A DNA stretch of 64,000 nt, taken from contig JAHRCV010000002.1 of assembly GCA_019083985.1 (NCBI GenBank), forward strand, positions 186,001 through 250,000, written 5' to 3'. The stretch comes from Rhizobiales bacterium TNE-4 (GTDB lineage: Bacteria > Pseudomonadota > Alphaproteobacteria > Rhizobiales > Beijerinckiaceae). Position numbers and translations under genes: made by a program. Position 1 is the stretch's first letter. The number at the start of each line of letters is the position of its first letter. A model generated the notes under the pieces. It did not search any database. It had not been told where the DNA came from and saw only the letters and a list, made by a program, of their open reading frames with translations. Of this stretch, positions 27,518-36,692 are shown one piece after another.

Positions 27518-28615
27518 TCAGGTGTTGAAGCGGAAATGCATCACATCGCCGTCGAGGACGGTGTAATCCTTGCCTTCAAGACGGAACTTACCGGCATCGC
27601 GCGCGCCTGCCTCACCCTTGCAGGCGACATAATCGTCATAGGCGATGGTTTCAGCACGGATGAAGCCTTTTTCGAAATCCGTGTGAATGACGCCTGCTGC
27701 TGCGGGCGCTTTGGTGCCGCGCGTGATCGTCCATGCGCGCGCTTCCTTCGGGCCAACAGTGAAATAGGTCAGCAATTGCAGCAACTCATAACCGGCACGA
27801 ATGACGCGGTTCAAACCCGGCTCGTCGAGCCCGACAGCTTCAAGATAATCTTTCATATCTTCCGGCGGCAGCACCGCGATCTCGCTTTCGATCTTTGCCG
27901 AAACGACAACCGCCTTAGCACCCTCCTGCTTGGCGCGCTCGAACACCTTCGCCGAAAAGCTATTGCCATCATGCGCCGAGGATTCCTCGACATTGCAGAC
28001 ATAGAGCACCGGCTTCGCCGTCAGAAGATTGAGCATCTGAAACGCCTTTTCTTCTTCTGCCTTGCGCTCAAGGAGCCGCGCCGGCTTGGCATCCTGCAAC
28101 AGAACCAAGCAGCGCTGCACGAGATCAAGCGATTCTTTCGCTTCCTTATCGCCGCCACGCGCTTTCTTCTCAAGTGCACCGACGCGCTTTTCGAGCGAGT
28201 CGAGATCGGCCAGCATCAATTCTGTTTCGATCGTCTCGATATCGGCAATCGGATCGATCTTGCCTTCGACATGGGTGATGTCGGAATCCTCAAAACACCG
28301 CACGACATGGGCAATCGCATCGACTTCGCGGATATTGGCAAGGAATTGATTGCCGAGGCCTTCGCCCTTCGATGCACCGCGCACAATGCCCGCAATGTCA
28401 ACGAAGGTGATGCGCGTCGGGATGATCTGCTGCGAGCCGGCAATGGCGGCGAGCGCATCCAGACGTGCGTCAGGGACGGCGACATCGCCGACATTCGGCT
28501 CAATAGTGCAGAACGGATAATTCGCGGCCTGGGCGGCGGCGGTCTGCGTCAATGCGTTGAAGAGGGTCGACTTGCCGACATTCGGCAGGCCGACAATGCC
28601 ACATTTGAAGCCCAT
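27518..28615 (-). CDS. ychF: YchF-type P-loop ATPase (OLA1 family)
   Basis: A 365-residue Obg-family protein that hydrolyses ATP in preference to GTP and is linked to ribosome binding and the oxidative stress response. G1 is [13 protein letters not shown]3 region [11 protein letters not shown], and G4 is altered to NVEE (YVCNVEESS), the change that explains ATP use. A coiled-coil insertion (residues about 130-200) and a C-terminal TGS domain ([34 protein letters not shown]) follow. In many Rhizobiales it lies next to pth; here ychJ and repeats separate them. Confidence 0.97.
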   Translation of the reverse strand: MGFKCGIVGLPNVGKSTLFNALTQTAAAQAANYPFCTIEPNVGDVAVPDARLDALAAIAGSQQIIPTRITFVDIAGIVRGASKGEGLGNQFLANIREVDAIAHVVRCFEDSDITHVEGKIDPIADIETIETELMLADLDSLEKRVGALEKKARGGDKEAKESLDLVQRCLVLLQDAKPARLLERKAEEEKAFQMLNLLTAKPVLYVCNVEESSAHDGNSFSAKVFERAKQEGAKAVVVSAKIESEIAVLPPEDMKDYLEAVGLDEPGLNRVIRAGYELLQLLTYFTVGPKEARAWTITRGTKAPAAAGVIHTDFEKGFIRAETIAYDDYVACKGEAGARDAGKFRLEGKDYTVLDGDVMHFRFNT

Positions 28616-28740
28616 GGCCCGTCCATTCGTGGTTTTGTGCGGAATTGCCGCGACTTATGGCGAGCGGAGACCCAAAAGGCAAGCGCATGGCCGCTTCACC
28701 GCCCTTGCGCCCGAGCCCGCCTGTGTTCTAAGCACCGGCC

Positions 28741-29244
28741 ATGGAACAAAAGACCTGCCCATGCCGCAAGACGGCCGAAACACCCCTTCCCTACGCCGCA
28801 TGCTGCCAGCCCTATGTCGAGGGCAAGGCGCAAGCCCCCACGGCCGAGGCGTTGATGCGTTCGCGCTATTCCGCCTTTGCCGTCGGCAATATCGATTATC
28901 TGGTTGAATCGGTCGCACCCGAACAGCGTCACGACATCGATCGCGGCTCGTTGCAGGCGTGGTCGAAGGAATCGACCTGGGATGGCCTCGACATCATCGA
29001 TACGGTGGACGGCCGGGAAGGCGATACGACCGGCATCGTGGAATTCGTGGCGCACTTCACGCGCGAGCGGAAACGCGAAGCGCATCATGAGCGCTCGACA
29101 TTCCGCAAAGAGAATGGCCGCTGGTATTTCGTTGAGGGCGCCAAGCCCAAGGGCAAGCCCATGGTGAAGGCGCAGGATATTGGCCGAAACGATCCCTGCC
29201 CCTGCGGCTCAGGTAAGAAATACAAGAAGTGCTGCGGCGCGTAA
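28741..29244 (+). CDS. YchJ family protein with two SEC-C type zinc motifs
   Basis: A 167-residue UPF0225/YchJ protein. It opens with a Cys-rich motif ([23 protein letters not shown]), has the central NTF2-like domain with [18 protein letters not shown], and ends with a classic SEC-C zinc finger [18 protein letters not shown]. The function is unknown; SEC-C motifs bind zinc and often accompany SecA or ribosome-related proteins. It is read opposite to ychF and pth and is followed by a large repeat cluster, suggesting that this gene with its spacer was inserted between those two. Confidence 0.93.
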   Translation: MEQKTCPCRKTAETPLPYAACCQPYVEGKAQAPTAEALMRSRYSAFAVGNIDYLVESVAPEQRHDIDRGSLQAWSKESTWDGLDIIDTVDGREGDTTGIVEFVAHFTRERKREAHHERSTFRKENGRWYFVEGAKPKGKPMVKAQDIGRNDPCPCGSGKKYKKCCGA

Positions 29245-29284
29245 GCATCGCCGTTTTTCGACGCAAAAAATCGAAATAACCCGT

Positions 29285-29648
29285 GTCATCGCGAGGCACA
29301 AAGTGCCGCGGCGATTCATCGTTCAGCCGCGCGCTATCTCAAGCCCTCATGGTGAGGAGCCGCAAAGCAGCGTCTCACACCACGAGGGTAGCTCTCAAGG
29401 ACATGCGCAAACTGGAATCCCTCGTCCTTCGAGAGGGCGCTTCGCGCCTCCTCAGGATGAGGGACATTGTGCAACCCGAAAGATGGATGACCATGTCGGG
29501 CGTGCGGCCTTCTCACAATGACGGGATTCTGCCGCGAACGCCGAAAACATCCCTCATCCTGAGGAGCATCGCAAAGCGATGCGTCTCGAAGGACGAGGGA
29601 GTCCAGTAAGCACGCTAACCACGCTCTCGCGCCTCCTCAGGATGAGGG
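29285..29648. repeat. Interspersed palindromic repeat cluster B
   Basis: The 425-bp ychJ-pth spacer is made mostly of repeats. Units seen: CGTCATyGCGAGG family at 29285-29319; TGG/CCA palindrome at 29344-29388; TCC/GGA palindrome inverted at 29419-29463; a degenerate CGTCAT unit near 29505-29525; TCC/GGA palindrome at 29551-29599; a half unit at 29631-29648. The inner hairpins differ between copies (GGCGCTTCGCGCC, GCATCGCAAAGCGATGC). No coding frame is credible. Confidence 0.88.
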
Positions 29649-29669
29649 CTTGAGTGCAGGCGGAAAAAC

Positions 29670-30248
29670 CTACTCGCCCAATCCATCCATCGCGCGATGA
29701 ATGCGGTTTTGAAATTCGGAATCGTTTTTCTCGGCCAACAGCGCCGCATTGTCGGCCACGGCACGACACAAAGCCTCGACCCAATCGCGCTCGTCGCGGT
29801 CGAAATCCGACAGCACGAAATGATGGACGAGCGCCTTGTCGCCGGGATGACCAATCCCGAGCCGCACGCGGCGATAATCATTACCGCACAAGGCCGTGAT
29901 CGAGCGCAGGCCATTATGCCCGGCATTGCCGCCACCCGTCTTGATGCGCATCTTGCCGCGCGCCAGATCGAGTTCGTCATGAAACACGACGACATCCGCG
30001 AGCGGAATCTTGAAAAACCGCATCGCTTCGGCCACCGCCTTGCCGCTCTCATTCATATAGGTTTCAGGCTTCAGCAAGATCGCGCGATCGGTGCCGAGTG
30101 CAATCTCGGTGATCTCGCCGCTGAACTTGCGTTTCCATGGCGGCGCACGGAACGCGCGCGCCATCGCATCCACCGCCATGAAGCCGATATTGTGGCGGTT
30201 GCCGGAATAGCGCGAGCCGGGATTACCAAGACCGACGAGAAGCAGCAT
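29670..30248 (-). CDS. pth: Peptidyl-tRNA hydrolase
   Basis: Releases tRNA from stalled peptidyl-tRNA. The 192-residue protein has [25 protein letters not shown] with the catalytic His, [15 protein letters not shown] with the conserved Asn, [31 protein letters not shown] with the catalytic Asp and second Asn. The start is unambiguous. It lies downstream of rplY in the usual order, but two consecutive terminators lie between them, the nearer only about 18 bp before its ATG. Confidence 0.97.
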   Translation of the reverse strand: MLLLVGLGNPGSRYSGNRHNIGFMAVDAMARAFRAPPWKRKFSGEITEIALGTDRAILLKPETYMNESGKAVAEAMRFFKIPLADVVVFHDELDLARGKMRIKTGGGNAGHNGLRSITALCGNDYRRVRLGIGHPGDKALVHHFVLSDFDRDERDWVEALCRAVADNAALLAEKNDSEFQNRIHRAMDGLGE

Positions 30249-30265
30249 GACGTCAACTTAACATG

Positions 30266-30292
30266 AAAAAGCCCCGCAGGATCTGCGGGGCC
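30266..30292 (-). terminator. Second of two tandem terminators after rplY
   Basis: Nine-pair stem GCCCCGCAG/CTGCGGGGC with loop GAT and a T5 run on the minus strand. It lies between rplY and pth, just before the pth start. Confidence 0.88.
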
Positions 30293-30301
30293 GTGGAAAA
30301 G

Positions 30302-30323
30302 AAAAGGCCGCGCGAACGCGGCC
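30302..30323 (-). terminator. First of two tandem terminators after rplY
   Basis: Seven-pair stem GGCCGCG/CGCGGCC with a four-base loop and TTTT on the minus strand, ending 7 bp from the rplY stop codon. Confidence 0.8.
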
Positions 30324-30329
30324 CGATCC

Positions 30330-30962
30330 TTACTTCTTGGCAGCCGGAGCCGCAGCCGCTTCGGCAGGTGCCGCGGCAGCCGGCTCGTCCTTCATGCCTG
30401 ACGAGGCGACGACGGTCACGAGCGTGAAGTCCGACTTGTCGAGCGGCACGCAGCCAGCCGGGAGCTTGATCGACTTGATGTGGATCGAGGTGCCGATTTC
30501 GACACCCGTGAGATCGACATCAACCGATTCCGGAATGGCATCAGCCGGAGCAAGCATTTCAATGGCATGCAGCACCACGTTGACCGTACCACCGCGCTTG
30601 ATGCCCGGCGAGGCTTCGTGATTGAGCACATGCACCGGCACTTCAACGCGGATCTTCTGGCCTTCTTTGAGGCGCATGAAATCGACGTGCAGCGGAATGT
30701 CCTTAACCGGATCGAGCTGATAATCGCGCGGAATGACACGGGTCTTCTTGCCGTCCACCTCGATGTCGAACAACGTCGTCAGGAAGTGACCGGCGAAGAT
30801 CAGCTTCTGCGCTTCATTGTGGTCGAGAGAGATGCCGAGGGGGGCTTCACCGCCGCCATAAATGACGGCCGGAATGCGATTTTCACGACGCACAGCCCGG
30901 GCGGCCCCCTTGCCGCTCTTCGGACGTGCGGCAGCTTTCAGCTGCTTCACGGTGTTGGACAT
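30330..30962 (-). CDS. rplY: 50S ribosomal protein L25 (CTC-type, long form)
   Basis: Binds 5S rRNA in the large subunit. The 210-residue protein has the L25 N-terminal domain (AAARPKSGKGAARAVRRENRIPAVIYGGGEAPLGISL) and the C-terminal TL5/CTC domain (DVDLTGVEIGTSIHIKSIKLPAG), then an Ala/Pro-rich tail. This is the long bacterial form, unlike the 94-residue E. coli L25. Gene order prs, rplY, pth is typical of Rhizobiales; a toxin-antitoxin pair now separates it from prs. Two terminators follow. Confidence 0.97.
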   Translation of the reverse strand: MSNTVKQLKAAARPKSGKGAARAVRRENRIPAVIYGGGEAPLGISLDHNEAQKLIFAGHFLTTLFDIEVDGKKTRVIPRDYQLDPVKDIPLHVDFMRLKEGQKIRVEVPVHVLNHEASPGIKRGGTVNVVLHAIEMLAPADAIPESVDVDLTGVEIGTSIHIKSIKLPAGCVPLDKSDFTLVTVVASSGMKDEPAAAAPAEAAAAPAAKK

Positions 30963-31126
30963 GGAATTCTTCCTTCAAAATCAAAGGCCGCCCCACACAG
31001 AAGCGGCCGGTTTCTCGCCTCCCCGTGCCTCCAGGGGTGTCTGGCGGGGACGCGGGCGGGTCTATAGCCGAAAACCAGCGGGGAGGCAAAGGGAGCTGGT
31101 GGGGTTTTGTCCGGAACGGTCCTATG

Positions 31127-31170
31127 ATATTCTTACGAGAAGAGGGTCGATATACCTAGAGTAAGAATAT
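31127..31170. promoter_or_regulatory. Perfect 10-bp inverted repeat operator of the toxin-antitoxin operon
   Basis: ATATTCTTAC (31127-31136) and its exact reverse complement GTAAGAATAT (31161-31170) are separated by 24 bp. The right arm includes the first two bases of the antitoxin ATG. A possible -10 (TATTCT, 31128-31133) lies in the left arm. AbrB-like antitoxins bind such palindromes to repress their own operon, so this is the expected autoregulatory site; binding itself is inferred. Confidence 0.7.
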
Positions 31171-31381
31171 GGGCGATACCACAACTTTGTCGAGCAAGTA
31201 TCAAATTTCGATCCCCAAATCCGTCCGCGAAGAACAAGGCTGGGAAGCTGGTCAGCGTTTCGCATTCATCCCGGAGGGCAAAGGCGTGCTCCTGATGCCC
31301 GTACCCGAACTGAAAGATCTGGTTGGAATAACCGCTGGCGCAGATAAGGAAAATTATCGCGACCGGACCGACCGCTTCTAA
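31169..31381 (+). CDS. AbrB/SpoVT-type antitoxin (VapB-like)
   Basis: A 70-residue swapped-hairpin AbrB-fold protein: TTTLSSKYQISIPKSVREEQGWEAGQRFAFIPEGKGVLLMPV is the DNA-binding domain, and the C-terminal tail (LVGITAGADKENYRDRTDRF) is the kind of acidic/aromatic segment that wraps into the toxin active site. It precedes the PIN toxin, whose ATG overlaps its stop (TAATG). A perfect inverted repeat ends on its start codon. The ribosome-binding site is weak. The pair lies between rplY and prs. Confidence 0.92.
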   Translation: MGDTTTLSSKYQISIPKSVREEQGWEAGQRFAFIPEGKGVLLMPVPELKDLVGITAGADKENYRDRTDRF

Positions 31382-31761
31382 TGTTGCTCGTTGATACGTC
31401 GGCGTGGATTGAAGTTTTCAACAACACGGATATCGGCAACAAAATTCTGCCGATGATCCCAGAGCCTCAACATTGCCTCGTTCCAACTTTGGTCCAATTT
31501 GAGCTGATCAAATGGATCAATCGTGTACGGGGCCCTTCACAGGCAAAATCTGCCCTCGCCTTTACACAAGTCTGTGTTGTCCAGCCGCTTGATACGCAAA
31601 TCGCAATGACTGCAGCCCAGATCGCTTCAGATTATAAACTCTCAACAGCCGATGCCATCATTTACGCAAGCGCACGCCTAACAGACACAGAGCTGTTGAC
31701 CTGCGACGCCCACTTCAAAGATTTACCGGGCGTTATCTACATTGCGAAGAAGAATTCTTAG
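31381..31761 (+). CDS. PIN-domain ribonuclease toxin (VapC-like)
   Basis: A 126-residue PIN-domain protein. The acidic active-site residues appear as [13 protein letters not shown] (first Asp), QFELIKWI (Glu), and [13 protein letters not shown] with CDAHF (third and fourth Asp). VapC toxins cleave tRNA or rRNA when the antitoxin is lost. It is translationally coupled to the AbrB-type antitoxin. Its stop codon overlaps the prs stop on the other strand, a tight convergent fit suggesting an inserted module. The RNA target is not predictable. Confidence 0.93.
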   Translation: MLLVDTSAWIEVFNNTDIGNKILPMIPEPQHCLVPTLVQFELIKWINRVRGPSQAKSALAFTQVCVVQPLDTQIAMTAAQIASDYKLSTADAIIYASARLTDTELLTCDAHFKDLPGVIYIAKKNS

Positions 31762-32702
31762 TCGAACAGGCTCGACACGCTCTCTTCGGTCGCGGTGCGG
31801 GCAATGGCCTCGCCGAGCAGATTGGCGACCGAGACGACACGGATGTTCTGCGCCACTTTCACCGCTTCGGTCGGCATGATCGTGTCGGTCAGCACGAGCT
31901 CTTTCAGCTTGGACGCTGAAATGCGCGCCACCGCCCCGCCAGAAAGCACGCCATGGGTGATGTAGGCGTAGACTTCCTTGGCGCCCTTAGCCAGCAGCGC
32001 TTCAGCGGCGTTGCACAGCGTACCGCCGGAATCGACGATGTCGTCGACGAGGATGCAGGAGCGTCCTTCGACATCACCGATGATGTTCATCACTTCGCTT
32101 TCACCGGGACGTTCGCGGCGCTTGTCGACAATGGCGAGCGGCGCATCGATGCGCTTGGCGAGCGCGCGGGCGCGCACCACGCCGCCGACATCCGGCGACA
32201 CCACCATGCAATTCGAGCAATCCATGTGGTCCATGATGTCGCGCGCCATCAGGGGCGCGGAGAACAGATTGTCGGTCGGGATATCGAAGAAGCCTTGGAT
32301 CTGCCCGGCATGGAGATCGAGCGTCAGCACGCGATCGGCCCCAGCCTGCGTGATCATGTTGGCGACGAGCTTCGCCGAGATCGGTGTGCGGCCCGACGCG
32401 CGGCGATCCTGCCGCGCATAGCCAAAATAGGGCATCACCGCCGTGATGCGGCGCGCTGAGGAGCGGCGCAGCGCATCAATGATGATGAGCAATTCCATCA
32501 AATGGTCATTGGCGGGGAACGACGTCGATTGCAGCACGAACACGTCCTGCCCGCGCACATTCTCTTGGATCTCGACGAACACTTCCATGTCGGCGAAGCG
32601 GCGCACCGAGCATTTGGTCATCGGGATGCTGAGGTAGCTGGCGACGGCTTCGGCGAGCGCCCGGTTGGAGTTCCCGGCAACGAGTTTGATCGGCGCAGCC
32701 AT
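31758..32702 (-). CDS. prs: Ribose-phosphate pyrophosphokinase (PRPP synthetase)
   Basis: Makes PRPP from ribose-5-phosphate and ATP for nucleotide, His and Trp synthesis. The 314-residue protein has the usual features: [39 protein letters not shown], the ATP site [23 protein letters not shown], and the PRPP loop [13 protein letters not shown]. The start is clear. It is convergent with the toxin gene, their stop codons overlapping. PRPP feeds apt (57.5 kb) and pyrimidine synthesis (car genes). Confidence 0.98.
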   Translation of the reverse strand: MAAPIKLVAGNSNRALAEAVASYLSIPMTKCSVRRFADMEVFVEIQENVRGQDVFVLQSTSFPANDHLMELLIIIDALRRSSARRITAVMPYFGYARQDRRASGRTPISAKLVANMITQAGADRVLTLDLHAGQIQGFFDIPTDNLFSAPLMARDIMDHMDCSNCMVVSPDVGGVVRARALAKRIDAPLAIVDKRRERPGESEVMNIIGDVEGRSCILVDDIVDSGGTLCNAAEALLAKGAKEVYAYITHGVLSGGAVARISASKLKELVLTDTIMPTEAVKVAQNIRVVSVANLLGEAIARTATEESVSSLFD

Positions 32703-32837
32703 CGGCCTCTCCCGTCATGACGGAGCGGCATGGAATCGCAGAACCACCGCTCGAAACTGGGGCGCTCTTAGCAGTCCGCCCGAGGGGCCTCAAGGCGAGC
32801 CAGACCGGGACTCACATCAATTCGATGGGAATTGGCC

Positions 32838-33323
32838 TTATTGGGCGATTTCTGCACTCTGGCCACGCGCAGCGGCCAAAAAAGCGGCAACACCATCCAT
32901 GCTTTTGCCGGCAGCATTGTTGATATCGGCATCGCTAATGGCGGCCCAAGGCTCTTCACCCGCCCGGCGGCTCGTCTGAGTGGTTGTTGTGACCCTTTGC
33001 GCCCGTTTGCGCGAGGAATCGAACACGTCCCACACAAAGGTCAGCGCGGTGCCGTCATCATTGGCATAGGCCGTGAGATAGCCGCGCAACCGGAAACGAG
33101 GATCGCTGCTGGGCGCCACGACCTCAATGTTACGGGCGCCGGCCTGCGCGGTCACGGCTTGCTGAACACGCGCGCTCAGGCCCTCGGGCGCGCCCTCGAG
33201 CGTTTCGACGGCCACAGGAACCCCGGCCCCACTGACCGAACCGCCCCCGGCGGTCTGGCAGGCCGCAAGGCCTGCAGCCAGTGCCGCCACAAGCGCGCCA
33301 CGCAGAAGAGTGAAGCCGTTCAT
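32838..33323 (-). CDS. Putative lipoprotein, 161 residues
   Basis: The N-terminus (MNGFTLLRGALVAALAAGLAACQTAGG) is a lipoprotein signal with lipobox LAAC and Gln after the Cys, suggesting sorting to the outer membrane. The mature part has a small alpha/beta domain: NIEVVAPSSDPRFRLRGYLTAYANDDGTALTFVWDVFDSSRKRAQRVT, then WAAISDADINNAAGKSMDGVAAFL. The pattern recalls small periplasmic lipoproteins conserved in Rhizobiales without assigned function. It lies 42 bp after the M24-family gene on the same strand and may be co-transcribed with it. Confidence 0.8.
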   Translation of the reverse strand: MNGFTLLRGALVAALAAGLAACQTAGGGSVSGAGVPVAVETLEGAPEGLSARVQQAVTAQAGARNIEVVAPSSDPRFRLRGYLTAYANDDGTALTFVWDVFDSSRKRAQRVTTTTQTSRRAGEEPWAAISDADINNAAGKSMDGVAAFLAAARGQSAEIAQ

Positions 33324-33365
33324 TCAGACCCTGTCCTAGCGTCAAAAGTTAACGGCTTCTTAAAT

Positions 33366-34514
33366 TCAGCGCGTGAAAAGGTCCAGAGCTGAACCGTTGA
33401 GGGTTTCCGCCCCCTGCGCGCCGACAAGATAGGTCCGGCCGAGGCACATCGCCGTCTCGGTCTCCGAATCCATCAAAATCATGTGCGCAAACAGCACCAT
33501 CCCGGGCAGGATTGGCCAATCATTGTCCTGATAGAACATCGGCGGATCCATCCAGCTCGGCGTGAATTTCGCGCCCAGCGAATAACCGCAGGCGTTAAGC
33601 CGATGCTGGCCGAGCCCATGGGCATCGAGCACGCCGGTGTGAGCAGCGAAGATATCGCCTGCCTTGGCCCCCGGTTTCATCGCCGCCTGACACGCCAGCA
33701 GCGCCTCTTTCGCAGCGGCATGATAGGCGACATGCAAAGGCCGCGGCTCACCAACGATCACCGTGCGCATCAGCGCGGCATGGTAGTGGCGGTAAGCGCC
33801 TGCGAATTCGAGTGTGATCTGGTCGCGCGGCTCAAGCACGCGGCGGCCTGACTTATAACGACACAAAAGCGCATCGCGACCCGACCCGATGATGAATTCA
33901 TTGCCGGGATAATCGCCGCCGTTCGCAAAGATCACATTGTGTTGCGCAGCGAGAATGTCGCCTTCATCCGCCCCCGCCTTGATAGCGTCGAGCGCAGCCT
34001 TGTCGGCGAGATCGGACAGGCGCGCCGCTTCGCGCACATAGGCGATTTCAGCGGGCGATTTGATGACGCGCAGACGCGGGACCATGTCCGACACGTCGAT
34101 CAGATCCGCCACGCCAGCGAAAGCGGCCTCAAGCTCACGCCCGCGCCGATGTGTCAGGCCGTAGGATTCGAATTCGCAACCGATGCGCCCCTTGATCCCC
34201 ATCTCCGCCGCGAGCTTTTTGAGATCGCCGACCGGGTCGGCGTGGAGCCCATCCTTCCAGATGCGGATGTCGCTGACATTGGAGGTATGCTGCGCCTGTC
34301 GCAGATCGGCCGAGCGGGTCAGAAGCGCCATCTTTCCGTCAGCCTTCACGACCAGGCATTGGAAGAAGCAGAAGCCGAACGTGTCATAGCCTGTCAGCCA
34401 AAACATGCTCTCCTGCGCAAACAAAAAGACCGCATCGAGCCGCTCCCGCGCCATGGCTTCCAAAAGCTTGCTCTTGCGTTCGGCGAACTCGATCGTGTCG
34501 AAATGCAGCGCCAT
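33366..34514 (-). CDS. M24-fold hydrolase, probably metal-independent (DoeA/creatinase-like)
   Basis: A 382-residue pita-bread-fold protein with the creatinase N-terminal domain (residues about 1-150, AQESMFWLTGYDTFGFCFFQ) and an M24 C-terminal domain. The aminopeptidase metal ligands are not conserved: the DxG...D strand is EFAGAYRHYHAALMRT (Asp to Glu and Ala), the metal His is replaced in CGYSLG, and the Glu positions near the end are absent. This resembles ectoine hydrolase DoeA and creatinase, which work without metal. The exact substrate cannot be given; no ectoine genes are adjacent. Confidence 0.85.
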   Translation of the reverse strand: MALHFDTIEFAERKSKLLEAMARERLDAVFLFAQESMFWLTGYDTFGFCFFQCLVVKADGKMALLTRSADLRQAQHTSNVSDIRIWKDGLHADPVGDLKKLAAEMGIKGRIGCEFESYGLTHRRGRELEAAFAGVADLIDVSDMVPRLRVIKSPAEIAYVREAARLSDLADKAALDAIKAGADEGDILAAQHNVIFANGGDYPGNEFIIGSGRDALLCRYKSGRRVLEPRDQITLEFAGAYRHYHAALMRTVIVGEPRPLHVAYHAAAKEALLACQAAMKPGAKAGDIFAAHTGVLDAHGLGQHRLNACGYSLGAKFTPSWMDPPMFYQDNDWPILPGMVLFAHMILMDSETETAMCLGRTYLVGAQGAETLNGSALDLFTR

Positions 34515-34608
34515 GCTGGGTCTCCTTTGTCTCGCCGCGCCACAAGAGCCGAGGATAAGCCGCGGCGCAACCCTTCCCCTCTGCGGCCGAACGGCCTAAA
34601 TCCGGCCC

Positions 34609-36642
34609 ATGGCCCCGCGCGAACCCACCGCCAGCAATGACGATCTGCCGCCCGAAGCGGCGGATGAGGAGGAGGTTGCCGAGGCGCTAGATGACGCCGA
34701 GGCCAGCGAACCCGAACCGCTTGAAGCCGAGAGCGGCGCAGCCCTCAATCTCGACGAGCCGGGACCAGCCTCGCGCTATGCGGCGGGCACAGAAATCATC
34801 AAACGGTTTCAGGCGACGCTGCCCAATGCACCGGGCGTCTACCGCATGTTCGATGCCGAAGGCACCGTGCTTTATGTCGGCAAGGCCAAGAGCCTCAAGA
34901 AGCGCGTCGCCTCTTATGTGCGCGGCTTTGGCCATACGAACCGCATTGCACGGATGATTGCCGACACAGCATCGATGGAATTCGTCACCACTGCGACGGA
35001 AACCGAAGCGCTGCTGCTTGAAGCTAATCTCATCAAGCAATTGAAGCCGCGCTACAACGTGCTGCTGCGCGACGATAAATCCTTTCCTTACATTCTGCTC
35101 ACGCGTGACCATGTTTCGCCGCAACTCGTCAAGCATCGCGGCGCACGGGTGAAAGAAGGGGATTATTTTGGCCCCTTCGCAAGCGTCTGGGCCGTGAACC
35201 GCACGATTACAGCGCTGCAACGCGCCTTTCTCATCCGCACCTGCTCAGATTCCTATTACGAAAACCGCACACGGCCCTGCTTACTTTATCAAATCAAGCG
35301 CTGCGCCGGACCCTGCACCGGCGAGGTGAGCCATATCGAGTATGCACGCCTTGCCAATCAAGCCCGCGATTTTCTGTCCGGCAAGAGCCGTGCAGTGAAA
35401 GAGCAGTTGGCCGAGGATATGCAGAAGGCGGCCGAAGCACTCGAATTCGAAACCGCGGCGCGCTATCGCGATCGCCTCGCGGCGCTCTCCGCCGTGCAAG
35501 CCTCGCAGGATATCAATCCGCAAACCGTCGAAGCGGCCGATGTCTTCGCGCTGCATGAAGAAGCCGGCCAGTTCTGCATCGAGGCGTTCTTCTTCCGCAA
35601 TTATCAAAACTGGGGCAACCGCGCTTATTTTCCGCGCGCGGATCGTTCGCTGTCGGATGCCGAAGTCCTCGGCGCCTTCCTTGCGCAATTCTACGATGAC
35701 AAGCCGCCACCACGCCTAATCTTGCTGTCGCATGACATCGAGGATCGCAACGTGCTCTCCGATGCCCTCTCGGAAAAAGCGGGCGGCCGTGTTGAGATCG
35801 CTGTGCCGCAACGCGGCGAGAAGCGCGATCTTGTCCAGCACGCGCTCGACAATGCACGGGAAGCGTTAGGACGTCGTCTGTCGGAATCGATCTCGCAGCA
35901 GAAATTGCTCGGCGCGCTAGCGGCTGCCTTTGGCATTGAAAGCACGATCCGTCGTGTCGAGGTTTACGATAACTCGCACATCATGGGCACGAATGCGGTC
36001 GGCGCCATGATCGTTGCAGGTGCGCAAGGCTTCTCGAAAAGCCATTATCGCACGTTCAACATCCGCTCGACCGAACTGACGCCGGGCGACGATTTCGGCA
36101 TGATGCGCGAAGTGCTCGGCCGGCGTTTTTCGCGCCTCGTGAAAGACGTCCCGCGCGATCAGCAACCCGACGATCCCGACGCAATGCCATTGTGGCCCGA
36201 TCTTGTTCTCATCGACGGCGGCAAAGGCCAAGTCGAGGCAGCGCGTGGCGTGCTGCGTGATCTCAGCGTGACTGATGTCCCTGTCGTCGGCATCGCCAAG
36301 GGAAAGGACCGCGATGCGGGACGCGAAACCTTCTTCGTCGAAGGGCGCGACCCGTTTCGGCTGCCGCCACGCGACCCGGCCCTCTACTTCGTGCAACGCC
36401 TCCGCGACGAGGCGCACAGATTCGCCATCGGCACGCACCGCGCGAAGCGCAAAAAGGAATTCGTCAAGAATCCACTGGATGAAATCCCCGGCATCGGCCC
36501 CGCCCGGAAACGGGCGCTGCTGCTCCATTTCGGCACGGCCAAGGCGGTCTCCCGCGCATCACTCGAAGACCTTTCCCACGTACCCGGAATCAATGCCGCC
36601 ACCGCCAAGCTGGTGCATGACTTCTTCCGGAATGGGGACTGA
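34609..36642 (+). CDS. uvrC: Excinuclease ABC subunit C
   Basis: Makes the dual incisions in nucleotide excision repair. The 677-residue protein has an acidic extension (about 1-60), a GIY-YIG nuclease domain ([26 protein letters not shown]), a Cys-rich segment ([17 protein letters not shown]), a UVR domain, an RNase H-like C-terminal nuclease ([29 protein letters not shown]), and a double helix-hairpin-helix tail ([31 protein letters not shown]). It heads uvrC-pgsA-moaD-moaE. Its partner uvrB is at 20653. Confidence 0.98.
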   Translation: MAPREPTASNDDLPPEAADEEEVAEALDDAEASEPEPLEAESGAALNLDEPGPASRYAAGTEIIKRFQATLPNAPGVYRMFDAEGTVLYVGKAKSLKKRVASYVRGFGHTNRIARMIADTASMEFVTTATETEALLLEANLIKQLKPRYNVLLRDDKSFPYILLTRDHVSPQLVKHRGARVKEGDYFGPFASVWAVNRTITALQRAFLIRTCSDSYYENRTRPCLLYQIKRCAGPCTGEVSHIEYARLANQARDFLSGKSRAVKEQLAEDMQKAAEALEFETAARYRDRLAALSAVQASQDINPQTVEAADVFALHEEAGQFCIEAFFFRNYQNWGNRAYFPRADRSLSDAEVLGAFLAQFYDDKPPPRLILLSHDIEDRNVLSDALSEKAGGRVEIAVPQRGEKRDLVQHALDNAREALGRRLSESISQQKLLGALAAAFGIESTIRRVEVYDNSHIMGTNAVGAMIVAGAQGFSKSHYRTFNIRSTELTPGDDFGMMREVLGRRFSRLVKDVPRDQQPDDPDAMPLWPDLVLIDGGKGQVEAARGVLRDLSVTDVPVVGIAKGKDRDAGRETFFVEGRDPFRLPPRDPALYFVQRLRDEAHRFAIGTHRAKRKKEFVKNPLDEIPGIGPARKRALLLHFGTAKAVSRASLEDLSHVPGINAATAKLVHDFFRNGD

Positions 36643-36692
36643 GACGTTCGGGCCCCTTGCCTTCCGTTCCGTTTCCTCCCAAACCATCCCCC

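Noticed and set aside
27494-28855. 453-codon open frame on the plus strand
   Set aside because: It is antisense to ychF over nearly its whole length and runs into ychJ; no family features.
29245-29669. Insertion sequence remnant
   Set aside because: No transposase fragment or target-site duplication; the content is short palindromic repeats only.
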